From Butyriboletus loyo (taxonomy: Eukaryota; Basidiomycota; Agaricomycetes; Boletales; Boletaceae), in the NCBI GenBank assembly GCA_038093515.1, contig JBBPSI010000007.1, positions 62,001 through 126,000 of the forward strand: 64,000 bases of DNA. The letters run 5' to 3'. The position numbers and the translations under genes were made by a program. Within the stretch, counting starts at the first letter, position 1, and each line of letters starts with the position of its first letter. The notes under the pieces were generated by a model. That model made no database searches and was not told the origin of the DNA. It saw nothing but the letters and a program-made list of their open reading frames with translations. Positions 1-11,030 of this stretch are shown piece by piece.

Positions 1-292
1 TGTAACAACCACATGAGGAGTAAACGTGTCCCTCTGCGCCAGGCCCGCTGACGTTGCTAGATGACTCTAAGCCTCCGGGGCTGTGAAAGGGCTAGATATG
101 TCACAAGGCAACTAAACAAGAAGTTAAAATGTAATCAAATCCGTAGTTTGAGCTTTCTTGAGCTCATAACCTACGAGGTCATTTCATTGTCAATGACAGT
201 CACGTGATGGAGTTCACGTCGAACTTCGACGAAACCTGGACCGCAACTTGGTCTCTTGCCTTGCTCGCGCGCGGCCACGAAAGTTCGTAACA
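1..292. other. Left edge, no gene seen
   Basis: I see no coding signal in the first 292 bases. The stretch is the upstream region of the RING-finger gene that starts at 293, and may also include the end of a gene lying outside the window. Confidence 0.4.
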
Positions 293-1744
293 ATGGCAGA
301 ACCCGAAGATGAAGATGACTTTCCCAACGATTATGACGGCCTTGACTTTGATAATATTCCCGAACTCCAAGCACCGACAATCCGTACTCCTGAAGTCTCC
401 GTTCCCTCGGTTGACCTCCGAAACATCGTACCATCCGCCGCGGCGAGTCCGGTACCATCTACTGGGTCAGATAGCATCGAGGAGATGGATTCCTCCTTCC
501 TTGCCGCTGTAGATGCGCTGGAAGCTCACGCACTCGGCGAAGTGCCCCAAGGTAAGGAACACCGAAGACTCGAAGCGCTCAGAAGTTGTTATCACGCGGA
601 TCTAGGCTCTGGATTATTGTCACGCGCGGAGCCTGGTTTGTTCCCTGTGTATCATGTCGTACCCATGCATTACTAAACAACATACAAAGGTGGTCACCCA
701 GTTGATGGTAAAAGTGCGTTGTCATTGGAACTCATTGATGAGCGATTGAATTTAGAGGACACATTAAACACAGTTTCCAACTCTTCCCAAGGTGGTATGT
801 CTGTTCCACTGTTGCGGGCCGCGTCTCGCGGGGCTTCGCACGCATATATGGTGTTGTCTGTAACAATTTTCATGGTGCTCACGCGTTTGGGATAGAGGGC
901 ACAAGAAGCCTGAATCAATCTCACGAGTATTCTATGCAATCACCAGGATTATCCTCCATGAACAGGCAGGGGAAGAGGAAGGCTGTGCCACAGGAAGACG
1001 TAGACGTACGGTCCATCTTGGCGGGATATGAAGCCGAGCTCACTTGCCCTATGTACGTCCATCCCATGCGATTTTCTATCTGCATTTCTGAGACACTATT
1101 TTCCAAAAGTTGCTGTGATCTGCTGTGGGTTCCCGTTGAGATCTGACCGCTTGACCAGAGAGCTTACTTCTGAGCATGTTAGCGTTGGTGCACACGTAGC
1201 AAATCCGTGCGGACATACTTGTTGCGGCGAGTGTGGCTACGGGTGGTTGGCACGGAATGTACGCGCTACATCCTTGATACAACGGCCTTCGTGACTGGTT
1301 CATTCCCAGAAATGCGAACCAACCTGTGCCGTATGTCGGTCGAGTTTATCCGTTCGAAAACCTCTACTTCCGAACTTTTCCGTGGACAATTTTGTGCGGC
1401 AACACCTTCAGGCGCTAGCGAAAAGTGGACGACCAGAGTGGCAAGAGAAAGGATATAGAAGTATTGAATGGAATATACGACTAGAGTTGAGTTTGTGCCC
1501 ATTTATCGCTCTATGCCGCTGGTTGATACTCGACGTCATCAGGTCCTGGAAAAAACAGGCTGCCGTCAGCGCGGCAAAGGAAAAAACAAAAGAGACTTCC
1601 CGCCTACGACGGCACCAAGCACGCTACTATCAGGTCGATGAGTATCCATACGCAGCTCCGTGGCTAATCGACGAAATCATGGACGATGACGAGGGTGCGA
1701 TTGTCGCACGTGTGACGCGACGAGGAACTCGCTCTAGACGTTGA
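293..1744 (+). CDS. C3HC4 RING-finger protein, probable E3 ubiquitin ligase
   Basis: The start MAEPEDEDDFPNDYDGLDFD opens an acidic N-terminal region, followed by a segment reading GHPVDGKSALSLELIDERLN. After several short introns a RING domain assembles from three exons: CPICCDLL, then NPCGHTCCGECGYGWLARN, then CEPTCAVCRSSL. All eight zinc ligands of a C3HC4 RING are present (CxxC, C-x-H, CxxC, CxxC). After the RING come SVDNFVRQHLQALAKSGRPE and a basic, lysine/arginine-rich tail. RING proteins of this kind normally recruit an E2 enzyme and ubiquitinate a substrate; nothing here shows which. The RING junction needs the acceptor at the TTAG near 1172, which gives LLVGAHVANPCGH. The stop at 1742-1744 is clear. 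I do not recognise a named orthologue. Confidence 0.75.
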
Positions 1745-1940
1745 GTGATCATCGATGCATCACCAGGGCAGGGCCTACAACTGGAACATTCTGTGGATGG
1801 ACGATTCTTCTGCATGCACTTTTCCTACACAGAATGTACAATATAATGGTGCGTTCGGGAGGAGTGAATGTACAATGCTGTAAGGTTGGATCCTTGAGGC
1901 CTCGTCTTTGCTACAAGACAAAAGACGCAGTTCGATGCCT

Positions 1941-3106
1941 TCAATAATCATATTCCTGCTCATCATCACTCCTGACATCTCGATTGCTCCGCTTGTCCTT
2001 GTGTGCATAGTTGGACATTGACTGGATGATGATATCATCAAGTATTTCTGGTGGTAGATCGTATTCAGAAGTTCGGACCACAATCGCATACACAGCTGAC
2101 AACAGTTTCAACGTAGTCCGGGGGAGAAATTGAACGTGAGCGAATACCATTTTCAATTTTCTCTAGTGACTGGTTAGTGACGACCTGCTTCTTACGAAGC
2201 CCCTTGACGAAAGGCGTGAATCTGTCCAAATCTTGATAACTGGCAAGTCCAGGGCAGTGAGTGCTGGAGAGGAAGCACATACCGGATTTGCAGTCTCTCA
2301 CGAAGTTGCATACTTGCATAGCTTGAGCGCGTCCCCCCTTGCGAGAAAAACCAGAGATGGCGAATCTCATGAGCTCTCCGGTGAGATCAGCCAGCCCAAG
2401 TAAATAGTCATCCTTGGACAGTGGAAGGTACTGAGGCGAGGGCGTACTGATTTAAATCGTACCAAGGATAAAATAGGCAATGTCCACGCACAGGGACGCC
2501 ACGATCGTCCGACAAGGCGGTCTGTACTTGGCTAAATGTGACCAAGGTGTCATGGCCAAGATAGTGAGCGAAGCTCAGAGCCTCGATGTATCTGAATGAA
2601 GGACATCATTTGAGGGGCAAGAGAGCATGCTGACGGGACATCTACTCTTGTAGACCTGGGGAGACGGATTGATGGTGGCGCCAGAAGGAGTCGCCCTGTA
2701 TTTCCGACTTGATAGTTGCATATATGTCGCGGACCTCGCGGAGCTTTTCGATTCCACGTTCGTATGCGTGTTTTGAATGTGCTCGGATATCTTGTACGTC
2801 CTCGTTCATGATGCGGTGCAGGAGGAAGATGACCTTTTTCGAGAGGTTGGTCACATCACGACTTGCCTATGTACACAGAGCTTGAGTATCGGCTAACGTG
2901 GTGACCTTGGTGTACGGTGCGTCAAGTGGATTTACCTTTATGAGACGTTCCCGTCTGTCGTTGTGATCGTCAAGCTCGTGTTGGAACTGAATGAAGATCG
3001 GTTGGAGGGACATGTGGAGTGACAGAGTGACAGAGGATTGCCAAGTTTCTGCTGCCAGAGATGTGATAGCGTTCGGGCCCAAAGCTGGCTGTTCCATGTG
3101 CGGCAT
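1941..3106 (-). CDS. Translin-associated factor X (TRAX) family protein
   Basis: Exon 1 carries IFIQFQHELDDHNDRRERLI and splices to ASRDVTNLSKKVIFLLHRIM, the signature N-terminal helix of TRAX. Next come EVRDIYATIKSEIQGDSFWR, a segment with LTGELMRFAISGFSRKGGRA, and a last helix KLLSAVYAIVVRTSEYDLPP. TRAX pairs with translin in the C3PO endoribonuclease, which cleaves small RNAs and processes tRNA leaders; TRAX supplies the catalytic acidic residues in that family. No translin gene is visible in this window. At least five short introns interrupt the gene. The ATG at 3106 is the first in frame, although MSLQPIFIQF further on is also possible. The protein ends in an acidic RSDDEQEYDY tail. Confidence 0.85.
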
Positions 3107-3254
3107 TGTTGCGGCTGCGTACCGCGATCAGAGATTCTGTGGAAGGACGACAACTTTACAGCGTAATAGTAAGTCCAGTCTCGGCAAGGTACACGTTATC
3201 ATAGCCTTGTCTTGTTCGCATTTCCCCCGTTCATCTCTCGTGATCACCCCAATT

Positions 3255-3590
3255 CTACACACGCCGGTACGAGGCCACGTTCGCGGTGTACGCCATGTCA
3301 ACTTGCGAGTGGCCTGCTCTTCCAGGAACTCGGCGCGACGTCTTATTGCTTCGTCTTTAAACGCCCCAGCAGGACAACTCTCGATTCCAGATCGGGTTCA
3401 TAGCATGCGGTTGACGGCTTGATCGCAGAGATGGGGTACGCTCCGATGTTCCTCGTCCGTTGACAAACCCTGTCGATCAAGTCACTGAGTCTGTCCAACA
3501 AACGCGTCAAGCCACACTGTGTTTATGCGATCGCTCTCCAGGGTACATACATCGTGATAATTACAGCAATGCTCCGTCCTGCTCTGCCAT
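3255..3590 (-). CDS. Putative small spliced gene, unrecognised
   Basis: Between TRAX and the RXT2-like gene I can assemble a reading frame of about 65 residues: MAEQDGALL, then SDLIDRVCQRTRNIGA, then CPAGAFKDEAIRRRAEFLEE and a basic end TWRTPRTWPRTGV. The first intron is bounded by gtaatt at 3560 and an acag acceptor; the second begins gtaccc. Both splices are my inference, chosen because they join two amphipathic, charged helical segments that are otherwise in different frames. I do not recognise the family. Noncoding leader sequence of TRAX is the alternative. Confidence 0.35.
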
Positions 3591-3743
3591 CCCTACACTC
3601 AGCTGTGAAACCGTATGTATTTCAACCCCCAGTACGTGTCATGACATCGATCATCAACTTGTCAAGATGTTGTAAAAAAATAGCATCCAACAATTACACC
3701 GATACAGCGTAGCACCCAATTTCCAGGACCGCCCAAATCCAAG

Positions 3744-4735
3744 TCAATCCAAAGCCGCGTTAAAAGCAGAATCTTGCATCTCTTTAATGGCCTTTTCTCG
3801 TATCATCTCCCAAACCATGTTACGCTGGAAGCGAACATCACCCAAGCCCTCTCGTATCTCCTCCAGCCTTTCGACGTACTCACGGTCATCGTCCTGTAGC
3901 TCCCGCAACGTTGCCAGTGATTTCTCCAGCGTGTCTTGCTGCATTTGAGGAGAAGCAAAATGAGAAGGATCGACAACAGGCGGCCCGTCGTGTGTGTATG
4001 ACAGAAAGAGCTTGTGAGCATTCGGAAGGTACTCCGGAGAACGGGCAAGTCTGCCATCCAGGTCATCTTCCCCAACATCGCCATCAGCTTCCTCCCGTTT
4101 CGGTATCACCTCTTCCACTCGCTGCTCCTTGCCCGCGTCTTCGTTGATGACCTGCCATAACCTCCCAAGTGCCCGTTTCAAGATGGCCTCACCCTCAATG
4201 AGACTGTTGGTCGCGTGCTCGAGTTCGTCAAGCAAGTTTGAACGAAAAGAATGTGTTATAGAGTTATCCATCACGAAGGAGGTAAAGCTGTGATGTTGCG
4301 TCACTGGAGGCGGGTATGGAGCAACGAGGGGTGGAGATGGTGAGCGTAGGTGTGGCAGTATTGGCGGCGAAGCAGAGCGTCGTTCGATAGGCAACAGATT
4401 TCGCATACGTTGTCGCGCTCGATCTTCAGCCTGTACGCATGTAAGAGACATCGAGGACGAATGGAAATGGTTCACCTCCCACTCATCCATGTTGGGTCCC
4501 CAGGCTGCTATCTTTCCTCTTCGGACCCATCTGCAACCTTTCATCGTTTTTTTCCCCCAGTTTCCACCTGAGACACTGATGTTCAGTGATTCCGTCTCGG
4601 GGTCGAATCCCTGTGAAGGATAATACCACGCGTTGTGGTCGTTCAAGACGAATGGACTGTGACGACGATCGTAAGCGGCCCATCTACGGGACGGTCCAAT
4701 ACTTACTTCGCGTCTTCCTGCATGGATTTCTGCAT
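3744..4735 (-). CDS. RXT2-like subunit of the Rpd3L histone deacetylase complex
   Basis: The best start is the ATG at 4735 (MQKSMQEDAN), spliced over a 50-base intron (4657-4706, GTAAGT...CACAG) to PFVLNDHNAWYYPSQGFDPE. Next comes NWGKKTMKGCRWVRRGKIAA, which resembles the conserved N-terminal box of RXT2 proteins. A second, in-frame 51-base intron removes the residues between DEWE and AEDRARQRMR. The rest has a proline/serine-rich stretch and two predicted helical regions, SNLLDELEHATNSLIEGEAI and a C-terminal coiled coil ending RFQRNMVWEMIREKAIKEMQ. RXT2 is a structural subunit of the large Rpd3-Sin3 complex, which deacetylates histones at promoters. The assignment rests on remembered family features, not an alignment. 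RPD3 itself lies about 7 kb away. Confidence 0.5.
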
Positions 4736-4875
4736 ATTGTGCCGTCCGCTGAACAACAGATGGACCGTACTGAGAGGGAGGACGCGACACCGGCAAAAGC
4801 CGAATCGTACACAAAACTGTTCAAGGCATTCTCCTGAGCGTCAGGTTATTTTACATCCGTTCTATTGCAATCTTT

Positions 4876-6422
4876 CTAACTAACAGTCTCAGAAGGCTGA
4901 TTGGATTCCTCTGGCCTCAACGGCGCCTCCCCTTGTGCGAGCCTTGCGTGCTCGAAGCTCCCCATACCCTCAAGACCCCACCGGCCCATCATAGCTTTGT
5001 CCTAGAAATGCCAAGATATGTGAGAGTGTGTATAGTTAAAGCGAAAGTACAATACCTCATCCCAAGGTAAGCCTAGGCCATTTGAATTCAATGAAACTCT
5101 CAAAATGCACAGAAAGGACAACTCACAAGGTGTTGTCAGCATCTTCTCTCCGGTAAAGACAGCATTGGCACCCGCCATGAAACACATGACTTGCTCTGAC
5201 TCGCTGAGAGTGTTTCGTCCTGCAGCGAGTCTGATTATAGTTCCTGGAAGAACGATACGAGCAGTAGCTATCGTCCGAAGTAGGGTATGGTATGCGACCG
5301 GCTGAGATGGCCAAGTTAATAGTAACCGCTATCCCGGGACTGCACTTACCTCATTATCTTCCAACGGAGTCCCTGGGATGGGGACCAGCGCATTCACCGG
5401 GAAGGACTCTGGGTGTTCGGACATGCTGAGGTGTTTATGGGTAAGCAGCATACCATTCACCACAATGCGAATCCTCACTTTGAAACTTCATGGATAAGTC
5501 CAACCCGGTCCTGATCAGATTCCCCGAGGCCCAAAATACCACCTGAACAAACACTAATCCCAGCTTTGCGTACAGCATCGATAGTACCCAGTCGTTCGTC
5601 GTACGATCGCGTAGTGATGACCTAGATCAAGTGTTACGATCCGTCGCATCTTTGAACATCAGAAAAGTTCACACCTTGGGATAAAATTCTCGAGATGTGT
5701 CGAGATTGTGGTTGTATGCGGTAAGTCCTCTGCACAGGTCGTCAACAAAGCATCGACGCAGGAAGAATGATTGGAGGCGCACGCTTCCTTGAGTTGCTTG
5801 GCCTGCTCCGGGGATAGCATGCCGAGCGTGGTGCAGACCTCCATTCCCATTCCGCGAACTTCCCGGACCATTTTCAGGATTTTCTCGAAACCCCGTTTTC
5901 GGCCAGCAAGGTCCCTCCATGCGGCACCCATGCAGAATCTGGTGCTGCCATTCTCTCTTGCTTTCCGTGCAGCTTCCAGGACGGGCTCGATGTCAAGCAG
6001 CTTGGAAGCCTTGGTAGGCGTGGAGTATCGCGATGATTGGGAGCAGTAGGAACCTGTAGGTCATTTCATGCGGGAATACGATCAAAGGCTAGATTCACTT
6101 ACAGTCCTCAGAACATCCTCCGGCTGCATCGCACTGTTTAGAATGGATGGGCAGGGAGATAGAGCGGGCTTATCGTACTTTTGATATTCATCAGGGTACA
6201 GAGCTGAATCTTGGCTGGGTCGTGGTTTTGGCGGTGTATCGTAGCTGCTCGGAAGACAAGGTCTAGGAGAAGACCATCGTATATCTTTTGGATTTCTTGG
6301 CGAGTCCAGTCATGACGGATACTTGCGACGCCAGCAGGATCAGACGCAATAGTCGCGAGCAACCGTCGGTTGGCGAAGCTCAGAGAGGGTGCGAGTGCTC
6401 CACGAAGGAACGACGGAAACAT
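4876..6422 (-). CDS. BIO2: Biotin synthase
   Basis: This radical SAM enzyme inserts sulfur into dethiobiotin to form biotin, in mitochondria in fungi. The N-terminus [20 protein letters not shown] is basic and hydrophobic like a mitochondrial presequence, followed by [20 protein letters not shown]. The cluster-binding CxxxCxxC motif (GGCSEDCSYC) is split by an intron near 6095 and restored by splicing. Further blocks are [58 protein letters not shown] and the C-terminal [19 protein letters not shown]. The last exons join TPC to LPWDE and then [20 protein letters not shown] through introns of 54 and about 50 bases. The only biotin gene in the window is this one, so the pathway is not clustered here. 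Confidence 0.93.
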
Positions 6423-6926
6423 GATGCGGAGACGCCAAGGTCGGTGAAAGAGATCTGGGGTATTGATAAAATGAGGGAAGTCGGAGATTGGACGGTGTAC
6501 GTTCTCGGGGCGAGCGCTACCGTACGATACTCAATCGCGATGCCATATATTATGCCCCGCTCTGGTTACTCAGAATACGGCGGGGCTAAGCTCGGCGTTA
6601 ACATGGCGGGTGCAGTAGGACGCTGGTGTGGTGGGATAAAACGAAAGACGGCCATCAGATATTCATTACAACAAATATATCGTACTACCAACCAACGTAA
6701 CAAGAAAGCAAAGAAAGTGGGAAAATGCTACACGCGATCAGGACCTGCAAGCGATCGAAAACATAGATGCAATGAATGGTATGATATAATGTTAAAATGA
6801 AAATGCTAAGATATGACGGATGTCCGTGGCGGGTCAATCATCACCGAGAGTTCGTGCATGAACGGCGTACAAAATGTAACAAATCATGAGGGTAAAGGAG
6901 TGTGGGGTAGGAACAAAATGGATGTC
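6423..6926. other. Intergenic, BIO2 promoter and BTG-gene 3' flank
   Basis: About 500 bases separate the BIO2 start from the end of the BTG-domain gene, both on the minus strand. An open + frame (6288-6800) runs through it but overlaps BIO2 antisense and encodes nothing recognisable. I see no RNA gene or repeat. Confidence 0.5.
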
Positions 6927-7802
6927 TTAGACCCGACGCCAGGACGCGGCTGCGGACTTTGCCTTTGAGGGAGCAGCACCAAGCATGACACCGCCGGTCA
7001 ACACTGTGGTCTTGCCGCCATCATAAGGAGTGACTTCGGTCTTGGAGGTGTCGACAAAGACCCGTACTTGCCTCGCCTTCTCGCGACGAGAACTCTTGCT
7101 GGAAGATGCCGACCGGTTAGATGTCGATGGGCAGGAGTCTGTGCGGGTGGTGGAGGCATATGAAAAGCATGAGCTCGAGTTGGAAGAGCGAGAGCTGGAA
7201 CGAGAATCCGAAGAGACCGCTGAGAGTGGGGATTCGGAACGAGCGGGGGGTGAGAAGTGGTCAATAACTGGCGTCGCCCAGGTGGGTGCGCTAACTTCGT
7301 CAGCGATCATTGCGAATATTTCGTCGTCGTCTGCGCTCTCGCTCTCGAGAAGCTGTTGAGCCATGGTCTTTGAGTGAGACTTGGCGTTGGAAGGGAGGAC
7401 AGGGGAAACAGCTTCCGCAAGAAACTCCTCAGACCAGACGGTCACGAGCTTTGAACCTTTGCCGAAACGAATGGATATGCAACCAGGGTCGATGAAGAAA
7501 TCAAATTCACGACCGCCGAGAGCGGAAATCCAGTCGAACCATTGGATACCAGATGCGAGGCAAGCAGAATAGATAGCCCGAGGGGGGAGGCAGGTTGGTG
7601 AGAGGGTGAGACAGCGGCGGCCAGAGCCACGGAGCGGTTCTTCGGGTACCCAAGTGGATGCCAAAAGGGCAGTGAGGTTTGCCTCGAGGACGAGCTGGAG
7701 CTTAATGACAGTGGCAGCGGGGTAGGAGATGATGAGGGGGCGAGTCAAATAGGTGATGGCGTGGGTAAGGGTGACAGAGAGGGCGGAGACAGGGGAAGTC
7801 AT
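6927..7802 (-). CDS. BTG/Tob-family anti-proliferative domain protein
   Basis: A single uninterrupted frame encodes 291 residues. Residues 1-120 or so read as a BTG domain: an N-terminal helical part (ALSVTLTHAITYLTRPLI), the box GSGRRCLTLSPTCLPPRAIY, and the closing WISALGGREFDFFIDPGCIS followed by IRFGKG. The rest is a disordered serine-rich tail ending KSKAAASWRRV-like basic residues. In animals BTG/Tob proteins bridge the CAF1 deadenylase of CCR4-NOT to RNA-bound partners and slow proliferation. A role in mRNA deadenylation here is inference from that family. The absence of introns stands out beside intron-rich neighbours. It is read from the ATG at 7802. Confidence 0.7.
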   Translation of the reverse strand: MTSPVSALSVTLTHAITYLTRPLIISYPAATVIKLQLVLEANLTALLASTWVPEEPLRGSGRRCLTLSPTCLPPRAIYSACLASGIQWFDWISALGGREFDFFIDPGCISIRFGKGSKLVTVWSEEFLAEAVSPVLPSNAKSHSKTMAQQLLESESADDDEIFAMIADEVSAPTWATPVIDHFSPPARSESPLSAVSSDSRSSSRSSNSSSCFSYASTTRTDSCPSTSNRSASSSKSSRREKARQVRVFVDTSKTEVTPYDGGKTTVLTGGVMLGAAPSKAKSAAASWRRV

Positions 7803-8295
7803 GATGGAAAAGCGATAGCGAGAGAAGAACTAGAATGCGAAAGAGTTGAATCGCGCAGCGATGAAGTGAGTGCGGGAGAGAAGATACGTGAAGACGTTAA
7901 GAAGGCGGGAGTGTATGTTTTTTTTCGTAGATTCGGATTGAGAATCAGACTGGGTCAATGGGTGAGAACGACAGGCTAGAGAGGTGGGTCAGCGAACAGG
8001 AAAGGGTGAGCAAAGGAGTCGGACCTGGCTGCAGGGGAGAAAATGAAGTGGACGGGATTGTCAAAATCCTGATGGAGACGCGGAGGAGGGTGGGGGGAGG
8101 GGCTTTATACAGTTGAGACTGGCCCGTGCCAAGCTGGTTCCCGGGAGCGGTCGCGAGGGGAGAACAAAAGACTGTACCATCCTCCGCTGAACCTGCCTTT
8201 TTCGTGCACAATAACAAGTCATTTCATTTATTGTGTCCCTCCTTCCTTTGTTCCGCTTCTCGCTTCCTGCTCCTAATACAATTCTATCTAATTTA
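7803..8295. other. Intergenic, BTG-gene promoter
   Basis: About 490 bases between the 3' end of the thioesterase gene and the BTG gene. It contains purine-rich runs on the + strand, such as near 8075-8100, but no feature I can name. Confidence 0.4.
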
Positions 8296-9708
8296 TCACA
8301 GCTTCGCCAGGTCTGGTCCTCGCCTATTAGCACGCACGACACCCTCCTGGCAAGTGACAGCGACCAGTGTTCCACCACGACTATACAACTACAAACCAGT
8401 TCCAGTGCATGTCAAGACCCTGAAACCAACGCTTACCCTTCCGTGCACGACCCCACGTCCGTCCCCGGCACGGGGACACACCACCTGTGGCCTTTCGTCA
8501 GTGCCAACCGAGAGATTGCCTGACCACATAGCTCACCACATAGAGCAGGCCGTCCTCGCAACGAAAACTATCACTAGCCGCGATCGAGAAGTTCACCAGA
8601 CCAGCTTACACAACGAATCGCGTGAGCAGCTTACTCATAATACCAGACTGAGTGATCCAACGTGGCCTGAATCGAACATCAGATTCGAAGCTTCGTTCGG
8701 TAGAAATAGATTCACACTCATCGCATAGCCATCTGGGCCCTTGGAGAACCTCTTCAGCTTGAGTGTGTCGCTCGCGACCGTGATGCTACACCAAAGTTAA
8801 CTTCTGCCTCATCTGACGTCCCTGGAATCCATACAAATTAAGGTCTGACATGTACGCCAAAATGCACTGGCAGTCTTCCGTCAAAAACGAACGCTGACAC
8901 GGTCGGAATGCTCCTACTTTCTGGTACGCCGTCTCGTAAGCGTCCGTTTGGCCAGTCCTTGCCTGCATCCAGAACATGGACGTCAGCGTCCCGTGTTCAT
9001 TGGTGGTCGCATGAGCGGCTCTTCTGACAGCAATGGGGCCATTGGCACGCTCCTGCAGAACTCTCGGTCACACGAAAAGTATCCAATGGGTGAGAGAAGC
9101 GTACCGCAGCATAAGTCAGATAGACCTCCTTCAACTTCTGGTCAAGCTCATCTCGAGCCGCACGACGCCGGAACAGGTCTTCTTCCAGTTCGCAATCGTC
9201 TAGGCTTGGGACTCCAGCCGGCACCGGCCACTGGTGTGAGGGCTGCCATAGCTCAGGAATATGGAATGAACACAGTAACTGAAAGATGATTTTGCCATTT
9301 TGGACTGCTTTCACGCTGCAGGTACTGTACGAGCGGCCCTCGCGTAAGCGTTCCACGAAATATATGATGGGTACAGCGGGCGATGCGCTGAGCAGGAAGT
9401 AACACTTGAACTTTGTGAGCACTTTCACTCAGGGCGAAATGGAGGCGCCCCTTACATGAAATGACTATTGCAATGAGCTCTCAAATTCACAAGAGAGTAA
9501 AACTGAGGTTACACACATGGAGACCAAAGGCAGGATCAACACACTTCGTAGCAGAAACGATGGCTTGGGAGATCACCTGTCCGCCGAACACACCGCGCGC
9601 TCGGACTGGCACGAATAACTTTACAGAACGGAAGAGGTTCGCGTCAATTTGCTCGACCTCTAGAGAGGTTGAAATCTTGGAGCTCTCGGCTTGGTTGCTT
9701 TCCTCCAT
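8296..9708 (-). CDS. Acyl-CoA thioesterase II (ACOT8/TES1 type), probably peroxisomal
   Basis: The enzyme hydrolyses acyl-CoA to free acid and CoA and is built from two hot-dog folds. The N-terminal fold shows LEVEQIDANLFRSVKLFVPV, then ARGVFGGQVISQAIVSATKC, CYFLLSASPAVPIIYFVERL and LREGRSYSTCSVKAVQNGKI. The C-terminal fold is split across many small exons: CILAYMSDLNF joins ITVASDTLKLKRFSKGPDGY, then ATLDHSVWYY, then SFRCEDGLLYV, then CPRAGDGRGVVHGR, and finally GGTLVAVTCQEGVVRANRRG before the stop at 8296. These blocks match the canonical order of TesB-type thioesterases. No SKL-type C-terminal peroxisomal signal is clear (the end is PDLAKL; AKL is a weak PTS1-like tripeptide). The start MEESNQAESSKI lies only about 96 bases downstream of the XPA stop. 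Confidence 0.88.
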
Positions 9709-9804
9709 GTTGAAGAGGCGAGACGTTTGAATGAAGAGTCCCAGCTGGCTCGTGGGCTATGAAGTTACCGGCAGCTTCCCGGAAACATATGCAAGCAAGG
9801 AAAC

Positions 9805-10926
9805 TCATATGATCTCCACTTGTACTGTAAATCCACATTCATGACAGATTTGCTGTCCGTGCCCGTCGTCAGTCGTTTCTACACGACCAAACGCGTGTTT
9901 GTGTTCCTCGTCCTTTCTCCGCTGCCATACCCCTTCCCGAGTCCTTTTCCGTAACTCCCTAAGCCCCTCCTCAAATTTATTGTTCTTTTTCCTTTTCTTC
10001 TCCTCTGTTCGCCGTTCCCACTCCGCATCCAGCGCTTCTGGTGAGCCCCATTTTTTCCACGCAAAGTCTTCGACTTGGCACCGTAGGAAGAGCATCATGT
10101 TCGCAAATGTGGATTTATGAGGATTCGCCTTCAAAAGGTGCGGAAGGAGCTCGCGGTCCCGTAATTCGGCTAAGAAGACTTAGCTCACTGAGATGCGATA
10201 TCTCGCAGAACCCAATCACTTACCGTCGGTGAGAAGGTAGTCCTACGTCGGGCGTGTGTGGTCATGTCATCCCTGAGTGAGTGTGACGAGAGACATACCT
10301 CCTTGCATTCTGTTTTCGTCAGTAAACTATACTTTTCTGGGCACTGGTCTTTACATTTGTTGCAAACCAGACACCCGAATATTTTCTTAAAGGTATAATC
10401 AATGTCCGCCGTGTTACATTCCTTGCATTTCGGATTGAGTGATGGATCGAGATACATTGCTGTGGATGGTTGGGGAAGCACGTATCAATGATGACCGACG
10501 AACTCACGGGGTTCTGCGTTCTGCATTGTCCGCTGTCTCTCTCTCTCACGTTCTTTGGCGCGAAGATCCTCATGAACCTCCTTGCCGTCCTCGACCAAGA
10601 AGCCCCCTTTGGAGTTGACCATCTTGGAGAGATCATACTCAAAGTAGGACCCAAGACGCGAGTCGCGTTTGAGGGGCTTGGAAGTGGGCGAGGTCGACAT
10701 CGCAGAGGCTACTTCGAGAGGTCGCTTCTGGTTTACATTCAGGACTGACGAGGATGAAGTGGACCCTTCTTCCTGGCGCCTCTGTCTGGCTTTCGCTGTT
10801 ATGATGTTCAGGCAGGGGGATAAAAACTTGATAGACCAATTCATGCACACCTCTCAGTCGATTGAGTTCAAACCGTTTGGCATCCTCAGGGGTCAAGGTC
10901 GAGGACGGTGGCGTTCCCTTCTGCAT
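9805..10926 (-). CDS. RAD14: XPA/Rad14 nucleotide-excision repair protein
   Basis: XPA verifies damaged DNA during nucleotide-excision repair. The model begins MQKGTPPSSTLTPEDAKRFE and continues LNRLR joined to AKARQRRQEEGSTSSSSVLN. The C4 zinc finger is complete: CKECNTADIDYTFKKIF followed by GCLVCNKCK. After it come YSLLTKTECKE, the DNA-binding block PHKSTFANMMLFLRCQVEDF and WKKWGSPEALDAEWERR, and the C-terminal helix EEGLRELRKRTREGVWQRRK. The protein ends HGQQICHECGFTVQVEII. Four or five short introns are needed. Gene order and strand suggest an independent transcript closely followed by the thioesterase gene. Confidence 0.93.
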
Positions 10927-11030
10927 GTCGCATGTTGATGTCAAGAAGCTGCTCGGTCGGCTGAGACTCTGATGACACATGTTTACACTGCAAGTCACAC
11001 TACCCGTAATACAGTCGTCCCCTGCCCCGG

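Noticed and set aside
4580..4620. tRNA T-arm-like sequence (GGGGTCGAATCCC)
   Set aside because: No D arm or acceptor stem fits around it; it lies in coding sequence of the RXT2-like gene.
6288..6800. 170-codon + strand frame
   Set aside because: Overlaps the first exon of BIO2 antisense; no domain, no splice partners.
8126..8728. 200-codon open frame on the + strand
   Set aside because: It is antisense to the small 3' exons of the acyl-CoA thioesterase gene, whose conserved C-terminal blocks are clearly on the minus strand.
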